From: Rhinopithecus roxellana | Taxonomy: Eukaryota > Chordata > Mammalia > Primates > Cercopithecidae | Assembly: GCF_007565055.1 (NCBI RefSeq) | Contig: NC_044550.1 | Coordinates: 85,746,033-85,810,032, forward strand | DNA: 64,000 bases | Reading direction: 5' to 3' | Shown here: positions 20,539-31,960 of the stretch, in pieces | Numbering within the stretch: the first letter of the stretch is position 1 | Layout: the number at the start of each line of letters is the position of its first letter | The notes under the pieces: generated by a model | Told to the model about the DNA's origin: nothing | Database searches by the model: none | Seen by the model: only the letters and a program-made list of their open reading frames with translations | Made by a program: the position numbers and the translations under genes

Positions 20539-20661
20539 ACTGTAGGAAATAAGAAATCTTATTCTCCTAAATGCAATAGGTAGGACAAGATCACAAACAA
20601 TTAGAGAATAGTGTATTGGGCTTTTGTACTTTTAAAAATTATGGGGCATAAAAAAGACTAG
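20539..20661 (-). repeat. Direct-repeat copy B, possibly an LTR end
   Basis: Homologous in the same orientation to 18304-18421. On the plus strand it begins ACTGTAGGAAATAAG; the minus strand therefore ends TTTCCTACA, the CA end expected for an LTR. The similarity stops at about 20661. The intervening 2.2 kb contains MIRs, so the two copies are not the paired LTRs of one provirus. Confidence 0.7.
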
Positions 20662-22051
20662 AAAAAACCCAAAGATGCATTTGAAAATCAAACACAGATT
20701 GATGTTGCTCTTAGTCAGGCTGAGAAGCCTGAGATGCAGCAAATATGTCAGGTGAAGTAAAGGGATTGACAGTTCACAGGCTGCAGAATTCCTCTTTTAC
20801 TTTTTCTCACTGTGTAAGTAAATGACAATTGTTATTAATGACTGAATCTCAAGGGAGAATATGCAGCTGCATCTTGCCTCAAAATAGCTGCCATTTCCAG
20901 ATAGTTGGTCTTATGCTGGGCTTGGCCACAGCCCTGAGGAACAGACCATTTTGGAAGACAAAGCTAGTGGATTTCTCCACTGCTTACTTTTTTCTAAAAT
21001 CAAATGAAGAACCAGAAGAGAAACATGTTGATCTAGCCAGCATTTCCACTGCTCTAGGTAGTAGTATGAATGATGAGAAACTCTGTAGCAGAACACAACA
21101 GAAAGAAAAAAATGGTTTAGGTTTCTTATTTCTATTATATTTATTATTTTCTAGATCAAGGGTTTTAAAAAACATTTAATTTAGAGATAGAAATTTCCTT
21201 TCTTAGTTTAGAGGTATTTCACTGGAGATAGCAGCAACCACAATTGCCAAGTAGCTAGAGGAAATGGCTTCTCAAATAGAAGGGAATGTTTATTAATTCC
21301 CAAGATAGCAGTATGGTAAATTCAAAGGAATTCGTTTGTAAATTTGACTTGGTAATGAACCACTGAAGAAAAAAAAGAAGCTAAAAATTTCTCCTAAATC
21401 AATAGCTGACACTGGATACCTGAAATGCCATGACATGTTAACAGAACATTTTAAATAGCTGGCAAAAATATTATGAGTCAATTATATCATAGGACTTGAC
21501 AAAGAGAGTCATAATGGTTGAGCCTTAAAAGAATATGCAGAATATAAACCTAGGGAAAAACCTCTTAGAAAAGTTGGAGAATGAGGACCTTTTGTGTTTT
21601 GTCTGGAAAACTTAAATACTAAGGGGAAAAAAATCTATGAATCCTTGATTACAGCCCATATATTCACAATCCAAATCCTATTTTTCATCTGGAATACCCA
21701 GGAAAGGGGACATCACTTTCATAACGAGAAAGAAAATAAAGGTAAATTTAGAACAGTAAGAGAGCACATAGAAAAAGAAACAGGCCTGAGAGGCATTTGC
21801 AAGTTTAAGGTAATAGGGTTCGATAAAGAAGAAACTGTAAGAGAAGGGAAAAAGTCCCTGTCCATGATGCCTGTTTCAAGAAACTTAGTGCCTTGAGGTT
21901 ACACAACGTAATAATGGCCAAGATAATTTTAAGTGAAATAAAATGTTGAACTATAAACATACATGTAAAATTACACTCAGGAATATAGTTGAGGTTTCAT
22001 GGCATGCAAATTAAATGACTTATGAACTATAAGCTACTATAGTTGGAAAAA
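20662..22051. other. No feature recognised
   Basis: About 1.4 kb of AT-rich unassigned sequence. Frames at 20829-21179 (116 codons) and 21594-21896 (100 codons) lack domains and any start context I would trust. Confidence 0.45.
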
Positions 22052-22071
22052 ATATATATATGTGTGTGTAT

Positions 22072-22122
<51 letters not shown>
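22052..22122. repeat. (TA)n(TG)n microsatellite
   Basis: ATATATATA followed by TG repeats with two interruptions (TGTATG and TGTCTG), then about 20 pure TG units. Confidence 0.97.
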
Positions 22123-22123
<1 letters not shown>

Positions 22124-22140
22124 CTTGGCCACAAGATACA
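22119..22140. repeat. Hairpin at microsatellite edge
   Basis: TGTATCTTG at 22119-22127 and its exact reverse complement CAAGATACA at 22132-22140, with a GCCA loop. Confidence 0.9.
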
Positions 22141-22145
22141 GATAT

Positions 22146-22218
22146 CTAAAGCCTCTTTTTATATGTATTGTTTGAAAATTTAAACTAAGGGGTTATTTTA
22201 CCATGGATTCAAACAACA
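22146..22218. repeat. Dispersed direct duplication, copy 1
   Basis: Begins CTAAAGCCTCTT and ends with GGATTCAAACAACA; repeated at 23184-23261. The last ~40 bp are identical between copies; the 5' part differs by a 4-5 bp indel and a few substitutions. It lies between a TA/TG run and a CA/TA run that form an inverted repeat (22055-22069 with 22216-22230). Confidence 0.95.
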
Positions 22219-22340
22219 CACACATATATACATTACACACAACCACATGTCACCCCTCCCCCCTTTCACAAATTAAACAGCCAACTGCCTCAGCCTTCAT
22301 CCACTTTCCTTATCACCTATTACCAAAAGAAATATAACAT

Positions 22341-22555
22341 CGGTCAGGAGCAGTGGCTCACGCCTGTAATCCCAGCACTTTGGGAGACCCAGGCAGGCTG
22401 ATCACAAAGTCAGGAGATCGAGACCATCCTGGCTGACATGGTGAAACCCCGTCTCTACTAAAAATACAAAAAGACAGCCAGGTGTGGTGGCGGGCGCCTG
22501 TAGTCCCAGCTACTCAGGAGGCTGAGGCAGGAGAATGGCGTGAACCCGGGAGGTG
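22341..22555 (+). mobile_element. AluY-like SINE lacking its 3' end
   Basis: Starts near the Alu 5' end (CAGTGGCTCACGCCTGTAAT at 22351) and carries Y-type 'GAGATCGAGACCATCCTGGC' and 'GAGAATGGCGTGAACCCGGG'. It stops after GGGAGGTG, losing the last ~70 bp and poly(A) tail. Target-primed insertion truncates 5' ends, so a missing 3' end means a later deletion or rearrangement at ~22556. Confidence 0.9.
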
Positions 22556-23183
22556 AAGCCTATCATCATCTGGTGTTCACTGAGGGCTGTTTGGTACTAG
22601 CCCGAGGGAAGGTGGCTGGGATGCACTGTGTCCCGGGAAAGTTCAGCTGTGTTAGAAGTGGAGACCTGGGAGTGGAAGGTGGAAGAGAGCACACTCAGGC
22701 CACACATAGATCACTGCCGGTTTATTCTCCTAAAACATTTTAAGACAAGGGAAACATTGGATTTCAAAGGCTCAGGGAACACTTCTCCTTTCGTCCCTTG
22801 CCCATTTAGCAGTTTGAGGCTGCCATTTGTGCACTAGAGAAATTGTGAAATTGCAAGTTCCTGTTGTATTAATATTTGACTGTTTTATATGTAGTCGTTA
22901 AGGTAAATGTTTAATAAGCAATCACAGGTCAGTTATGGGTGCTGTTTCGTTTTTTTTCTATGGATGTAGTTGTGAGCAGCTCTGGGAAAAGAACAAAGCA
23001 TATGCAGAATATTTCAAAGTGAGTTTTTATTGCTTCATTAACGTTCTTACAGTGTTTCCCTCCAACACTACTAACTGAATGGAATAAAAGAAGCTGTCTT
23101 CAAAGAAGGATAGAGTCACTTCCTTTCCCCACGTCTGCTTTAAGTGTCTAGTTTTTGTTATCTATTCATTTTTTCTTCAGAAG
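22556..23183. other. No feature recognised
   Basis: Unassigned sequence between the Alu breakpoint and copy 2 of the duplication. Two overlapping ~68-codon frames at 22540-22837 have no domain. Confidence 0.45.
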
Positions 23184-23261
23184 CTAAAGCCTCTTACTTA
23201 TTATATGTATTGTTTGACACATTTAAACTAAGGGGTTATTTTACCATGGATTCAAACAACA
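23184..23261. repeat. Dispersed direct duplication, copy 2
   Basis: Partner of 22146-22218, about 1.04 kb downstream in the same orientation. Outside the block (CAGAAG upstream, AAAATAGAC downstream) the similarity ends abruptly. Confidence 0.95.
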
Positions 23262-24799
23262 AAAATAGACAAGTGAACTTTCTGGATTTTCAGTTCCCAT
23301 GCCCAACCCCTTTTTCTAATAACAAAGGATGGCATTTTTCTCTTGAACGTGTTTGTCTGTTTTTCTTTGAGCTTTTACCCCTAATTTTCCATAATTAACC
23401 ACATTGGCTGAAGCTTATATACTGTGGTTATTTACTGATACTAATTTAGCTTTTCCTCTTTACATTTTTCTGCTAATGGAGTCTATTTCTTTTATGAAAA
23501 AATGTTCTAGGCAATTTTACTTCCAGCAACCCCAAGTCATTGGCCTTTCTTTTGTTCTTTATTCCATTTCAGAAATGGACAATGATAAATGAACAGCTGT
23601 CAAAGGCCTGTAGTACGATGACTGTGACCTTAATTTTGCAGTTAACACTCTATATTGCTTGTCTGAAATGTGCACTCCATCCTTTTCTCTTGGCTTTTCA
23701 CTGCCTGCTGATGTTTTGTTTTCTTTGTTTTCTTGTTCTTTTGCATTAAGATCAGTTCCTGTCTACGAAACACCTCACTGTAGAATACTGAGACAGGCCT
23801 CATAGACCAAGGTTCAACTAAACCCTACACAGCTGTGCAGTCTTCCCACTCTGAAGTATATACATACAAAAGTATAACCAACATTAATACATACATAATA
23901 TATATAGATACCTACATAGTTTACTAGTATGTAAATATATTTTTTGTGTATCTATATCATCTATTCATCTACCTATCTACTATCTGTCTATCTCTTCAGA
24001 AAAGAAATTCAAAGATTAATATGTTATCACTTACCTCCAGAAGAAAGAATACTTTTCTTTTGGTGATGATGGAGGGACACTGAAAATCCAAAACCAACTT
24101 TTCAAAGAAACTTGACCTATCCTTCAAACGCCCTTCCAAAGAAGTACTCCCAAAGCATTGCCTCTGGTTGCTCTGTGAGTGGTCATGGAGAAGCAACTCT
24201 TACAGGTGTGAAGGGGCAGTTGCAATCCAGTCTTCACAGGCATGTGCAAATGTCTGCCCAGATAGTGTCATGATGCTAAGAAATAAGACAGTAATGGTCT
24301 GTCAAATGTGTCAGGAAGAAAATTATGGTGGTCAAGAGCCGCTCGTCAGCCACTGATCACTGACTTCCACTGCTTCACACGGCCTTCCCACTGCAAATCT
24401 CCATTCCAAACATAAATACACAACTTCCAAGGAAGAAAAAAAAGGTGACCAGCCCCAGGGTCCCCTGTTTTCACCTATAGTACTTGTATTTCTCTGTTCT
24501 TTCTGGAAGTGGACTTGCATGGGTATTTGTTGCCGCTAATAGCTGTGACAGCTAATACTCATGACACAGCAGCTGGTCCCTGAGCTCCAGATACATAATG
24601 GGAACAAATGAGGAGATTAGGCAGGCACAGCAATGCTTTCTGGTGAGGACACAGGTACTAACAGATTTGTTAGCACCCACTTTTCTTGAGTAAGAAATGA
24701 CTAGCCTGTGCTGTGACTCAATGGTGAGCTAGGATTTTAAGTAGCTTCAGGTAGAATCTGGTCTTTCCTAGGACTTCCACCAAATCTGCTATACTTCAT
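23262..24799. other. Unassigned sequence with a degenerate TATC tract
   Basis: About 1.5 kb. 23948-23996 is an imperfect (TATC)n-like stretch (CTATCTACTATCTGTCTATC). No gene or repeat family recognised otherwise. Confidence 0.45.
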
Positions 24800-25050
24800 G
24801 GTCATAATAATAGTGAATATTCACCAGTTACCAGTGTGCCAGGTGTGGACTCTAGGCTTTAAATATGTTAGGCCATTTAATCCTCTCTATAAATCTTAAG
24901 ATGGGTTCTGTAGTTAGCACTATTTTGAAGATCAGAAAACTAAGGCACTGAGAGACTAAATAACCTCCCCTAAAGTTACACAGAAAGGAAACAGCAGAAT
25001 TAGCATCAAACTCAGGCAGTCTGGCTCCAAGCACTTTGTCCTTCACTATT
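24800..25050 (-). mobile_element. MIR SINE, near full-length
   Basis: Antisense MIR in order: 'TTACCAGTGTGCCAGGTGTG', 'GGCCATTTAATCCTCTCTAT', 'GAAAACTAAGGCACTGAGAG', 'TAACCTCCCCTAAAGTTACA', 'CTCAGGCAGTCTGGCTCCAA', 'GCACTTTGTCCTTCACTATT'. One of the best-preserved MIRs in the window. Confidence 0.88.
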
Positions 25051-25604
25051 CTGAGGGATGGAGGCATGGTGGGGCAGGATGATTCTGGGAACTTGCCTTT
25101 TCTCACCATCTCTTTACAGTTCTCTGGAATAGGAATTGGCTTCCAAAGTGGCTTTGTGAGGACAGCTCTTAGGTAAGGGTGGATGCTGGCTCCAGCACAC
25201 TAAATGCAGGTTATTTCGCCACAGGAGTTAATTTGTTCCTGTGTTGCTGGGATATACATCAAGTAATCTAAGGAAGATGAGTGCGTGACTGAAAATCTCC
25301 AGGCAGAGTATACTTTTCCTGTGTGTGCAGAGCTTCTCTGAATGTGGACAGCCCTGGTTAAATATTAAGGTAGGGTTATTTGAGGAGAGTGGCACAAACT
25401 TACTTCATGGAAACTATATCTTTGTGGTCATGTGCTTAAGGTGTGGCTAGCTAGTGGAAAGTGTTGTAACTTGCTTTGTGGGACACATAAAAACAAACTA
25501 ACACTTTGAGGGAGTAATTGAATATATACAAAGTATTATATTGTGACTTATTCAAAAAGAAAATACTAGAAGGAGAGGTGGAATGATACTTATGTTTGTC
25601 ACTA
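25051..25604. other. No feature recognised
   Basis: Unassigned sequence. Confidence 0.45.
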
Positions 25605-25775
25605 AACCATTTGCAAGTGAATTTCACATTATCTCACCTAATCTTGTTTATAGACAAGGAACTGGACCTTACAGAGATTAAGTAACTTCCCCAAGGTCAC
25701 AAATGTAATAAGGGCAGAACTGGATTTGAAATCAAGTTTGTGGATACCAAAGTCCTTGATCTTTCTATATCACCA
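25605..25775 (-). mobile_element. MIR SINE
   Basis: 'CACATTATCTCACCTAATCT', 'ACAAGGAACTGGACCTTACA', 'GAGATTAAGTAACTTCCCCA', 'AGGTCACAAATGTAATAAGG' are antisense MIR core sequence. Confidence 0.82.
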
Positions 25776-25777
25776 GT

Positions 25778-25802
25778 TTGTGTGTGTGTGTGTGTGTGTG
25801 TA
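25778..25802. repeat. (TG)n microsatellite
   Basis: Uninterrupted TG run of about twelve units. Confidence 0.93.
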
Positions 25803-26183
25803 TTGGAAGGGGAGGGAGATTGGCAATAGGGGAGGGGAGTGTACTGAATGGAATTTTAAAAACACAAAATGATTTCACCTAATAGTTCCAGTAAAAGCTC
25901 AGTGATGTCACTTGTATACATACGTGCTAGAGGTCATTCACTTAACACATTTTATTGAGCATTGTTGCTATGTGAAATATAGTAGTGAAATAACTGAAAA
26001 CATTGCAGGATATAAAGAGGTAGAAGAGCCCAGGAATGCCTTGAGTTATGAAGACTGTCACACCCCAATGACCAGCTCCAGCTTATGCGGCTGGTGGCTG
26101 GAAATGTCTGATTTCATATCTCTATATACCCATTTATTTTTTGTTCACTGCTTCCTTCATACTGTTTCTTTGAATATCAAGTG
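25803..26183. other. No feature recognised
   Basis: Unassigned sequence; a 90-codon frame at 25912-26184 has no domain. Confidence 0.45.
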
Positions 26184-26505
26184 ATTTATTTAATTAATTC
26201 ATTTATTTTAGAGATGGGCTGTTACTCTGTTGCCCAGACTGGAATGCAGTGGTGTGATCTCAGCTCACTGCCACCTTGAACTCCTGGGCTCAAGTGATCC
26301 TTGCACCTCAACCTCCTGAGTAGCTGGGAATACAGGCATGCACCACCATGCCCAGCTATTTATTATTATTATTATTATTATTTTTTGTAGAGACAAGGTC
26401 TCACTTTGTTTCCCAAGCTGATCTTGAACTCCTGGCTTCAAGTGATCCTACCACGTCAGCCTCCGAAAGTACTGGGATCATTGGCATGAGTTACTGCGGC
26501 CAGCC
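26184..26505 (-). mobile_element. AluJ SINE, full-length
   Basis: Antisense Alu: AT-rich tail, 'GAGATGGGCTGTTACTCTGT', 'GGAATGCAGTGGTGTGATCT', 'GAACTCCTGGGCTCAAGTGA' (J-type), ending TGCGGCCAGCC. The middle linker has expanded to (TTA)n at 26358-26382. Confidence 0.92.
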
Positions 26506-27984
26506 TGAATAGCAGGTCATTTAATTCCATCCACGCAATTCTTTTCCTTCCAAGTTCAAGTGACAGTGGGGCCTACACTAGAGAGCTTTCAGTAGAATCT
26601 AAATGGTAGAGGAAGAGGGAGATAATATTGAAAAGAAGTGAAAAAAATAAAAATAAAAAGCCATTACTCATGGTATAGGGATGGTGGAGTGGAGTGGGGC
26701 TCGTGGCGTAAAATGATTTTTAACAGAGAAAGTCTCCTTTACTCCTAGGCCCCTTGTTTCTGGGTGACCAAAAAGATATTGATATTGATGCATCATTCTT
26801 TAGAAAATAAATATTAATATCTATTATAAACAATTCACTAACAAAACACTGCTGCTACTGGGATTAATGGTCACAATAATGCTTATAGTTATAGCCAAAC
26901 TGAACTTCCTATAGGAAGAAGAGATTATCAGGCTTCCAGTGGGATGATTGCTATAAAGTATGTTTCCAGGGAAGGAAGAGTTTTGAATCTCATTATGATA
27001 TGGTGGTGAGGCTTTAGGGCTTACCCTGTGGCATGGAGAATAATCAGGCTAGCAATAACTCAACATGAAGTTGGAATCCAAGATTTCTCCTTATTAATTC
27101 ATGCCACAGAAAAGTTACATGCCACATATTACTGAGTGCCCCTACTCCTGAGAAAGGAAGTGCTTTTCCTATCCTCTACTCCTCCTCATAAACACACCAC
27201 ACCCTTATTTAGTTCAAGACTGCTTAATCAGGAAATAATGAAATTGTGAGTAATAAGTCATACTATCAATGTGATAGGGGAGTGATAAGTACACATTGAG
27301 CATTCAATAAATCTCAACAACCAGTCAATAAAAATAGGAGGGACAGTAATTAAGATGAATCTCCACTTGGAAGAGGTAGCCTGGGAGGGTAAAGGGTAGT
27401 AAAGAGTTATGCTGCCCCCAGGAGCCAGCAAAGCCCTCATGTTTCTTGGAACTCAATACCCACCCTGTAAGAAATGCCATTACATTAAGCAGATACACAC
27501 CTCAGCTTTCACAAGTTGTGGTGGTTACCTATATTATGGGCCAGAGTTTCAGGGTGGCTTAAAGAGAAGGAGGAAGAGAAGGAGACTGTGGCAAGGCTAC
27601 TAGGAACACCGTAATGTTCTTGAGAAGGTATCATGATGAATGAGTAAAGAACAAAGGCATGAGGGATGAAGACTGAGAATCAGAAGACTTGGACGTTCCT
27701 CCAAGAAGCTTGGACTTCACACCTAAATCTCATTTCCTTATCTGTAAAAGGAGGAGGGTGGGCTAGGGCAGTGCCAGAGTTTCTTCCTGTTTTAAAGTCC
27801 CGAGATTCTGAGCTAAGGTAATTTCAGAATCTGTACAGAACTGACACATATCTTTGATCAACAGTAAAATCCTAGGTTGCTTTCCTGACCATAGCATTTC
27901 CCTATCTGCTCTATAACCATTTATCAAACATCATAGCGTTCTCTGGCAGCATCATTTCTTTTCAGGGATGCTCTTTGGGGATGA
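26506..27984. other. Mostly unassigned sequence
   Basis: About 1.5 kb. 27685-27830 weakly resembles sense MIR ('CTCATTTCCTTATCTGTAAA'). 26640-26665 is A-rich. No gene is recognised. Confidence 0.45.
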
Positions 27985-29215
27985 CTTTGTATGGTGATAT
28001 AATTTCAAACTTACGAAAAAGCTGCATGACTTGCATAAGGAATTCCAATAATACTTTTTTCCAGATTCACCAATTATTTACATCTTGTCCCATTTGATTA
28101 CTCCCTCTCTGTGTGTATATCTGCATATATATTCATATATTTTATATATATTTGTAGAGAATCATTTGAGAGTAAGTTTGATGCATCGTGACCATTTATT
28201 GTTAGTTTACTGTATATCTCCTAAGAACACAGACATCTCCTACATAACCATAGTCCAATTATCAAAACAAGAAAATTTAGCATTGATATATACTATAATA
28301 TGCAATCCACATTTGATTTTAACTAATTATGCAAATAATGTTTTAATTGATAGTTTCTCTTGTCCAAGATTCAATTCAGATTTACAGACTGCAGTTAGTT
28401 GTCTCTTTGGCCTCTTTAAACATGGAATCATGCCTGTCTTCCTTTGCCTTTCTTGACAAAATTTTTGAAGAGTACAAGTCATCTGTTGTATAGAATGTCC
28501 TTCAATTATGTCTTGTCTGATATTTCCTTATGGTAGGATTCAGATTATGCATTTTTTGGACAGTAGCACTACTGAAGTTATATAGTATACTTAGTGTGTC
28601 ATATCAGGTGGCACATGCTATTGGTTCATTCCAATACTGATGAACTGCTAACTCTGATCACTTGGTTAAGTTATATATATCTTTCCCTTTATAATTAATA
28701 CAATTTTAATTCATATTGTAAGATTCTAATTACATATACTTTAATCTGTTTGATATTGCTCTTGTACTTTTCACTTTATCGTGCTAAAATGTGGATGGTC
28801 TATTGACCTATTGTCAAGTTTATTGATTCTTTTCACTGTTGTTTCCAGTCTCTTGAAAAACTGGTTGAATGAATTATTCATCTTAGACATCACATATTTT
28901 ATTTCTAGCAAGTTCATTTGGCTCTTTTAAATAGTTTCTATTTCTGTGGCCATATTACTAATTGTATATTATGTACCTTTTCCACTAGATCTTTTAACAT
29001 ATTTATCGAATTTATTTTAAAGTCTCATGTGATATAATATTAACTTTTGGGCCATCTCTCCATCTGTTTTTATTTTCTTTCAAAATATGGTATTTTTCTT
29101 CATGTGTTTTGTAATTTTTGAATGTGTACAGCACATTGCTTGTCAAAATACAGTAGAGACTGAAATAAGTAATATTTTTGCCCAGGATACCTTTTTTACT
29201 GTCAGCCATCAGTAC
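27985..29215 (-). mobile_element. Old L1-type LINE (3' region), antisense
   Basis: A long run of text characteristic of antisense mammalian L1M 3' sequence: 'CCAGATTCACCAATTATTTA', 'ATCATTTGAGAGTAAGTTTG', 'ACATCTCCTACATAACCATA', 'TTGAAGAGTACAAGTCATCT', 'GTAGAATGTCCTTCAATTAT', 'GATCACTTGGTTAAGTTATA', and later 'CTAGCAAGTTCATTTGGCTC'. A 123-codon frame at 28085-28456 is inside it and is not a gene. Subfamily and exact ends are uncertain; two fragments may be joined near 28790. Confidence 0.6.
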
Positions 29216-30327
29216 AAACTATAGTTGAACTATGTGTGAAGTTTACTGTCATTTTAATTAGGTTTAGTTCACCAATAGGTTAATGAATCAAAAATGAGTC
29301 AGTACTTTACCTCCAACAGGACAAGATCTTTTTGTACAAACAATCTTTGGCTTCCTGAACCAGGGAGAATCTCATTCTGCTTTCTAAACTGGCTTCTAGA
29401 TTGTTATGTTGTTAAAGAGTTTGCTTTGTTGTACAGTTCTGCCTCCTGGCTTTCTATGTTTCAGCGGACCTCTTTCTGCTCTGCTGCGTTCCCCTTATCC
29501 TTGGAATATTGGGCAGTGAATTTAGTGAATGTTCAGAGTGTCCATAAGGGGTTTAGGATGGTGTGTTTCTGAATGGTGGCAATGCAGAAGAGCTAAAAAG
29601 ACCTTGAGTTTTTGGGAACTTGCTCCCCAAAGAGATCTTTTAGGCCTCTTGTCCTTCCTCCAGCTGTGAGAACCCTCTGACAAGTACTTAGTGAAGGCCT
29701 GTGGCACTTCATAGAGTTTCCCTTAGTTCTCCTGCCCTCGTTTCATCATTCTGTCTCACTTCTCTTGCTCTGCTCATCATCTTTTGCATTGGCACTTAGT
29801 GAAGGCCCATGGGAAAGGTGTGATGAGTAGGTGCAGATTCTCATTGTGCATCGAGCTTAGGATCCTAAACATCGCACCAGCTGTCATTTAGTCATTAAAA
29901 TTCTTACAAAATTTAGATAGTTTCTCCTTAAATCTATTAATGGTAACTTCTTCCAACTTGCACTACCCTACAAAAGATGATAGGAGCTGTATGGCAGTTC
30001 CTAGGAAGGGCTTGTCACTTCCTAGATATTAGTTCATTTTGGTTTCATTCATCCTCAGCTATCTAATAGATTTATTTTAAAAAGTATGACTTTGTAGGTT
30101 AGTTGGCTTGTTTTTGATAGTAGGGTATAAATGGAAGCAGAAATTAGGATTAGGATCTGGTGTCCTTTGGATATATTCTGCCAAAACAATACAATTAATC
30201 CTTCATACTGAGAAATAAAAATAAAATCCTAAGCCCCTTAACCAACTGAAGGAACCCTTTTTGGCCAAAGTGACCCCAGAGAAACCTCAAAAACTGAGTT
30301 TCCTGCCATGATGGGATAGGAGGTCAG
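29216..30327. other. No feature recognised
   Basis: About 1.1 kb of unassigned sequence. Confidence 0.45.
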
Positions 30328-30527
30328 TCTTGACCTCCTGGGCTCAAGCAATCCTCCTGCCTCAGCCCCCAGGTAGCCTGGACTACAGGCATGCACCACA
30401 GAGCCTGGCTAATTTTTATATTTTTTGTAGAGACAGGGTTTTGCCATGTAGCCCAGCTGGTTTTGAACTCCTGAGCGCAAGTGATTTGCCTGCTTCAGCC
30501 TCCCAAAGTTCTGGAATTACAGGCGTG
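30328..30527 (-). mobile_element. AluJ fragment missing both ends
   Basis: Contains only interior Alu: from TTGACCTCCTGGGCTCAAGC through the central linker and 'GCCTCCCAAAGTTCTGGAAT' to AGGCGTG. The 3' half with its T-rich tail and the last ~15 bp of the 5' end are absent, so later deletions trimmed it on both sides. Confidence 0.85.
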
Positions 30528-30533
30528 CATTTG

Positions 30534-30609
30534 ATAAGTACACATATTTGGCTTGATTTGGTTGAAGCACTATAAGTACACATATTTGGCTTGATTTGGC
30601 TGAAGCACT
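30534..30609. repeat. 38-bp tandem duplication, two copies
   Basis: Units 30534-30571 and 30572-30609, starting ATAAGTACACATATTTGGC, differ at a single position (GGTTGAAG versus GGCTGAAG). No repeat family recognised in the unit. Confidence 0.97.
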
Positions 30610-30936
30610 GTACTGGCTTGAAGTCGCACAAGGACTGCTGAACTACCTGGGAGAAGCCATATATTCTCATTGCTACTGCTGTTGTTGCTTTTAGGTCCCT
30701 CAAGCAGACAGATCTGGGAAACTATATAGAGAGAGTTTCCATTTATTCACCATCTATCAAAAACTATGAGTTCATACTGATGCCTCCAATTTTAATCTGA
30801 AAGCGCATTGTACGTTCTAATCCTCCTTTTTCCGTATTTGTAACTTTCTTCTACAACATTGAGAAACTTGGATCTCATTATGCTTATTTACTCATATGAT
30901 TAAAATTAGGATACAGAGAAATTCATTTCAGAATTA
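30610..30936. other. No feature recognised
   Basis: Unassigned; 30615-30658 shares about 33 of 44 positions with 32079-32122 (same orientation), perhaps two relics of one old repeat. Confidence 0.45.
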
Positions 30937-30941
30937 CTAAC

Positions 30942-31303
30942 TGTATTAGTCTGTTTTCAAGCTGCTGATAAAGCCATACAGGAGACTGGGCAATTTACAA
31001 AAGAAAGAGGTTTAATTGGACTTACAGTTTCATATGACTGGGGAAGCCTCACAACCATGATGGAAGAAAGCAAGGAGGAGCAAGTCACATCTTGCATGGA
31101 TGGGAGCAGGCAAAGAGGGAGAGGGCTTGTGCAGGGGAATTCCTCTTTCTAAATCCGTCAGATCTTGTGGGATTTATTCACTATCACAAGGACAGCACGG
31201 GAAAGACTTGCCCCCATGATTCAATTACCTCCCACTGGGTCCCTCCCACAACACATGGGAATTCAAGATTAGATTTGGGTGGGGACACAGCCAAACCATA
31301 TCA
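30942..31303 (-). mobile_element. THE1/MST-type MaLR solo LTR with perfect 5-bp TSD
   Basis: On the minus strand it opens TGATATGGTTTGGCTGTGTC and ends with ACTAATACA, the canonical THE1/MST termini; on the plus strand it starts TGTATTAGTCTG and ends ACCATATCA. Length of 362 bp fits the family. CTAAC flanks it at 30937-30941 and 31304-31308. No internal region, so LTR-LTR recombination has removed the provirus. Confidence 0.95.
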
Positions 31304-31369
31304 CTAACCCATACCACTAGGAAAAAAATAAAGTCTATGAATTAGACTTCAATAACTGTCTACTGTTTT

Positions 31370-31960
31370 TTAAAGGTGAAATTTACACACAATGAAATAA
31401 AAAATTGTATACAATTCAATGAGTTTTGATAAATGCATACCTCATATAATCCACACCTCTCTAAAGATATTGACTGTTTCCATCATCTCAGAATAATTTC
31501 CCTTTTTAATCTGTTTCCCCTTCCTTCCCTCGAGTAACCACAGTTCTACTTTTTTTCACTGTAGTTTTGCCTGTTCTGGAGCTTCATACCATAGATAATA
31601 CAGTATGTATTCAGAGTTGAGCTTCTTTTGCTCAGCATAATGTCTGTGAGATTCATATGTGCTATGTGTATCAAATTAAGAGTTTTTTTTAATTTTGGTT
31701 AGACATTATCTCGTTATATGTATGCATTCCACAATTTGTTTATTCTGTTGATGGACAGTTGGTATGTTTCCAGGTTTTTTGCTAATATGAATAAAGCTGC
31801 TGTAAACATTCTTGTCCGAGTCTTTGTGTGGACATATGTTTTCTATCTCTTGGATAGATGCTCGAGAATGGAATTAGTGTGGCATGGGTGGGTGGGTGTC
31901 TACCTTTATGAGAAATTACAAAACCTTTTGGCAAAGTGTTTGGACATTAAATCTGGCTTT
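31370..31960 (-). mobile_element. Old L1 3' region, antisense
   Basis: Antisense L1M signature: 'TTTGCCTGTTCTGGAGCTTC', 'TTTGCTCAGCATAATGTCTG', 'TGTTGATGGACAGTTGGTAT', 'ATATGAATAAAGCTGCTGTA', 'TTTGTGTGGACATATGTTTT', 'GAATGGAATTAGTGTGGCAT'. Confidence 0.85.

Noticed and set aside
18304..20661. The 2.2-kb-spaced repeat pair as the two LTRs of one provirus
   Set aside because: MIR SINEs and a microsatellite lie between them and the similarity stops after ~120 bp; no retroviral internal sequence is seen.
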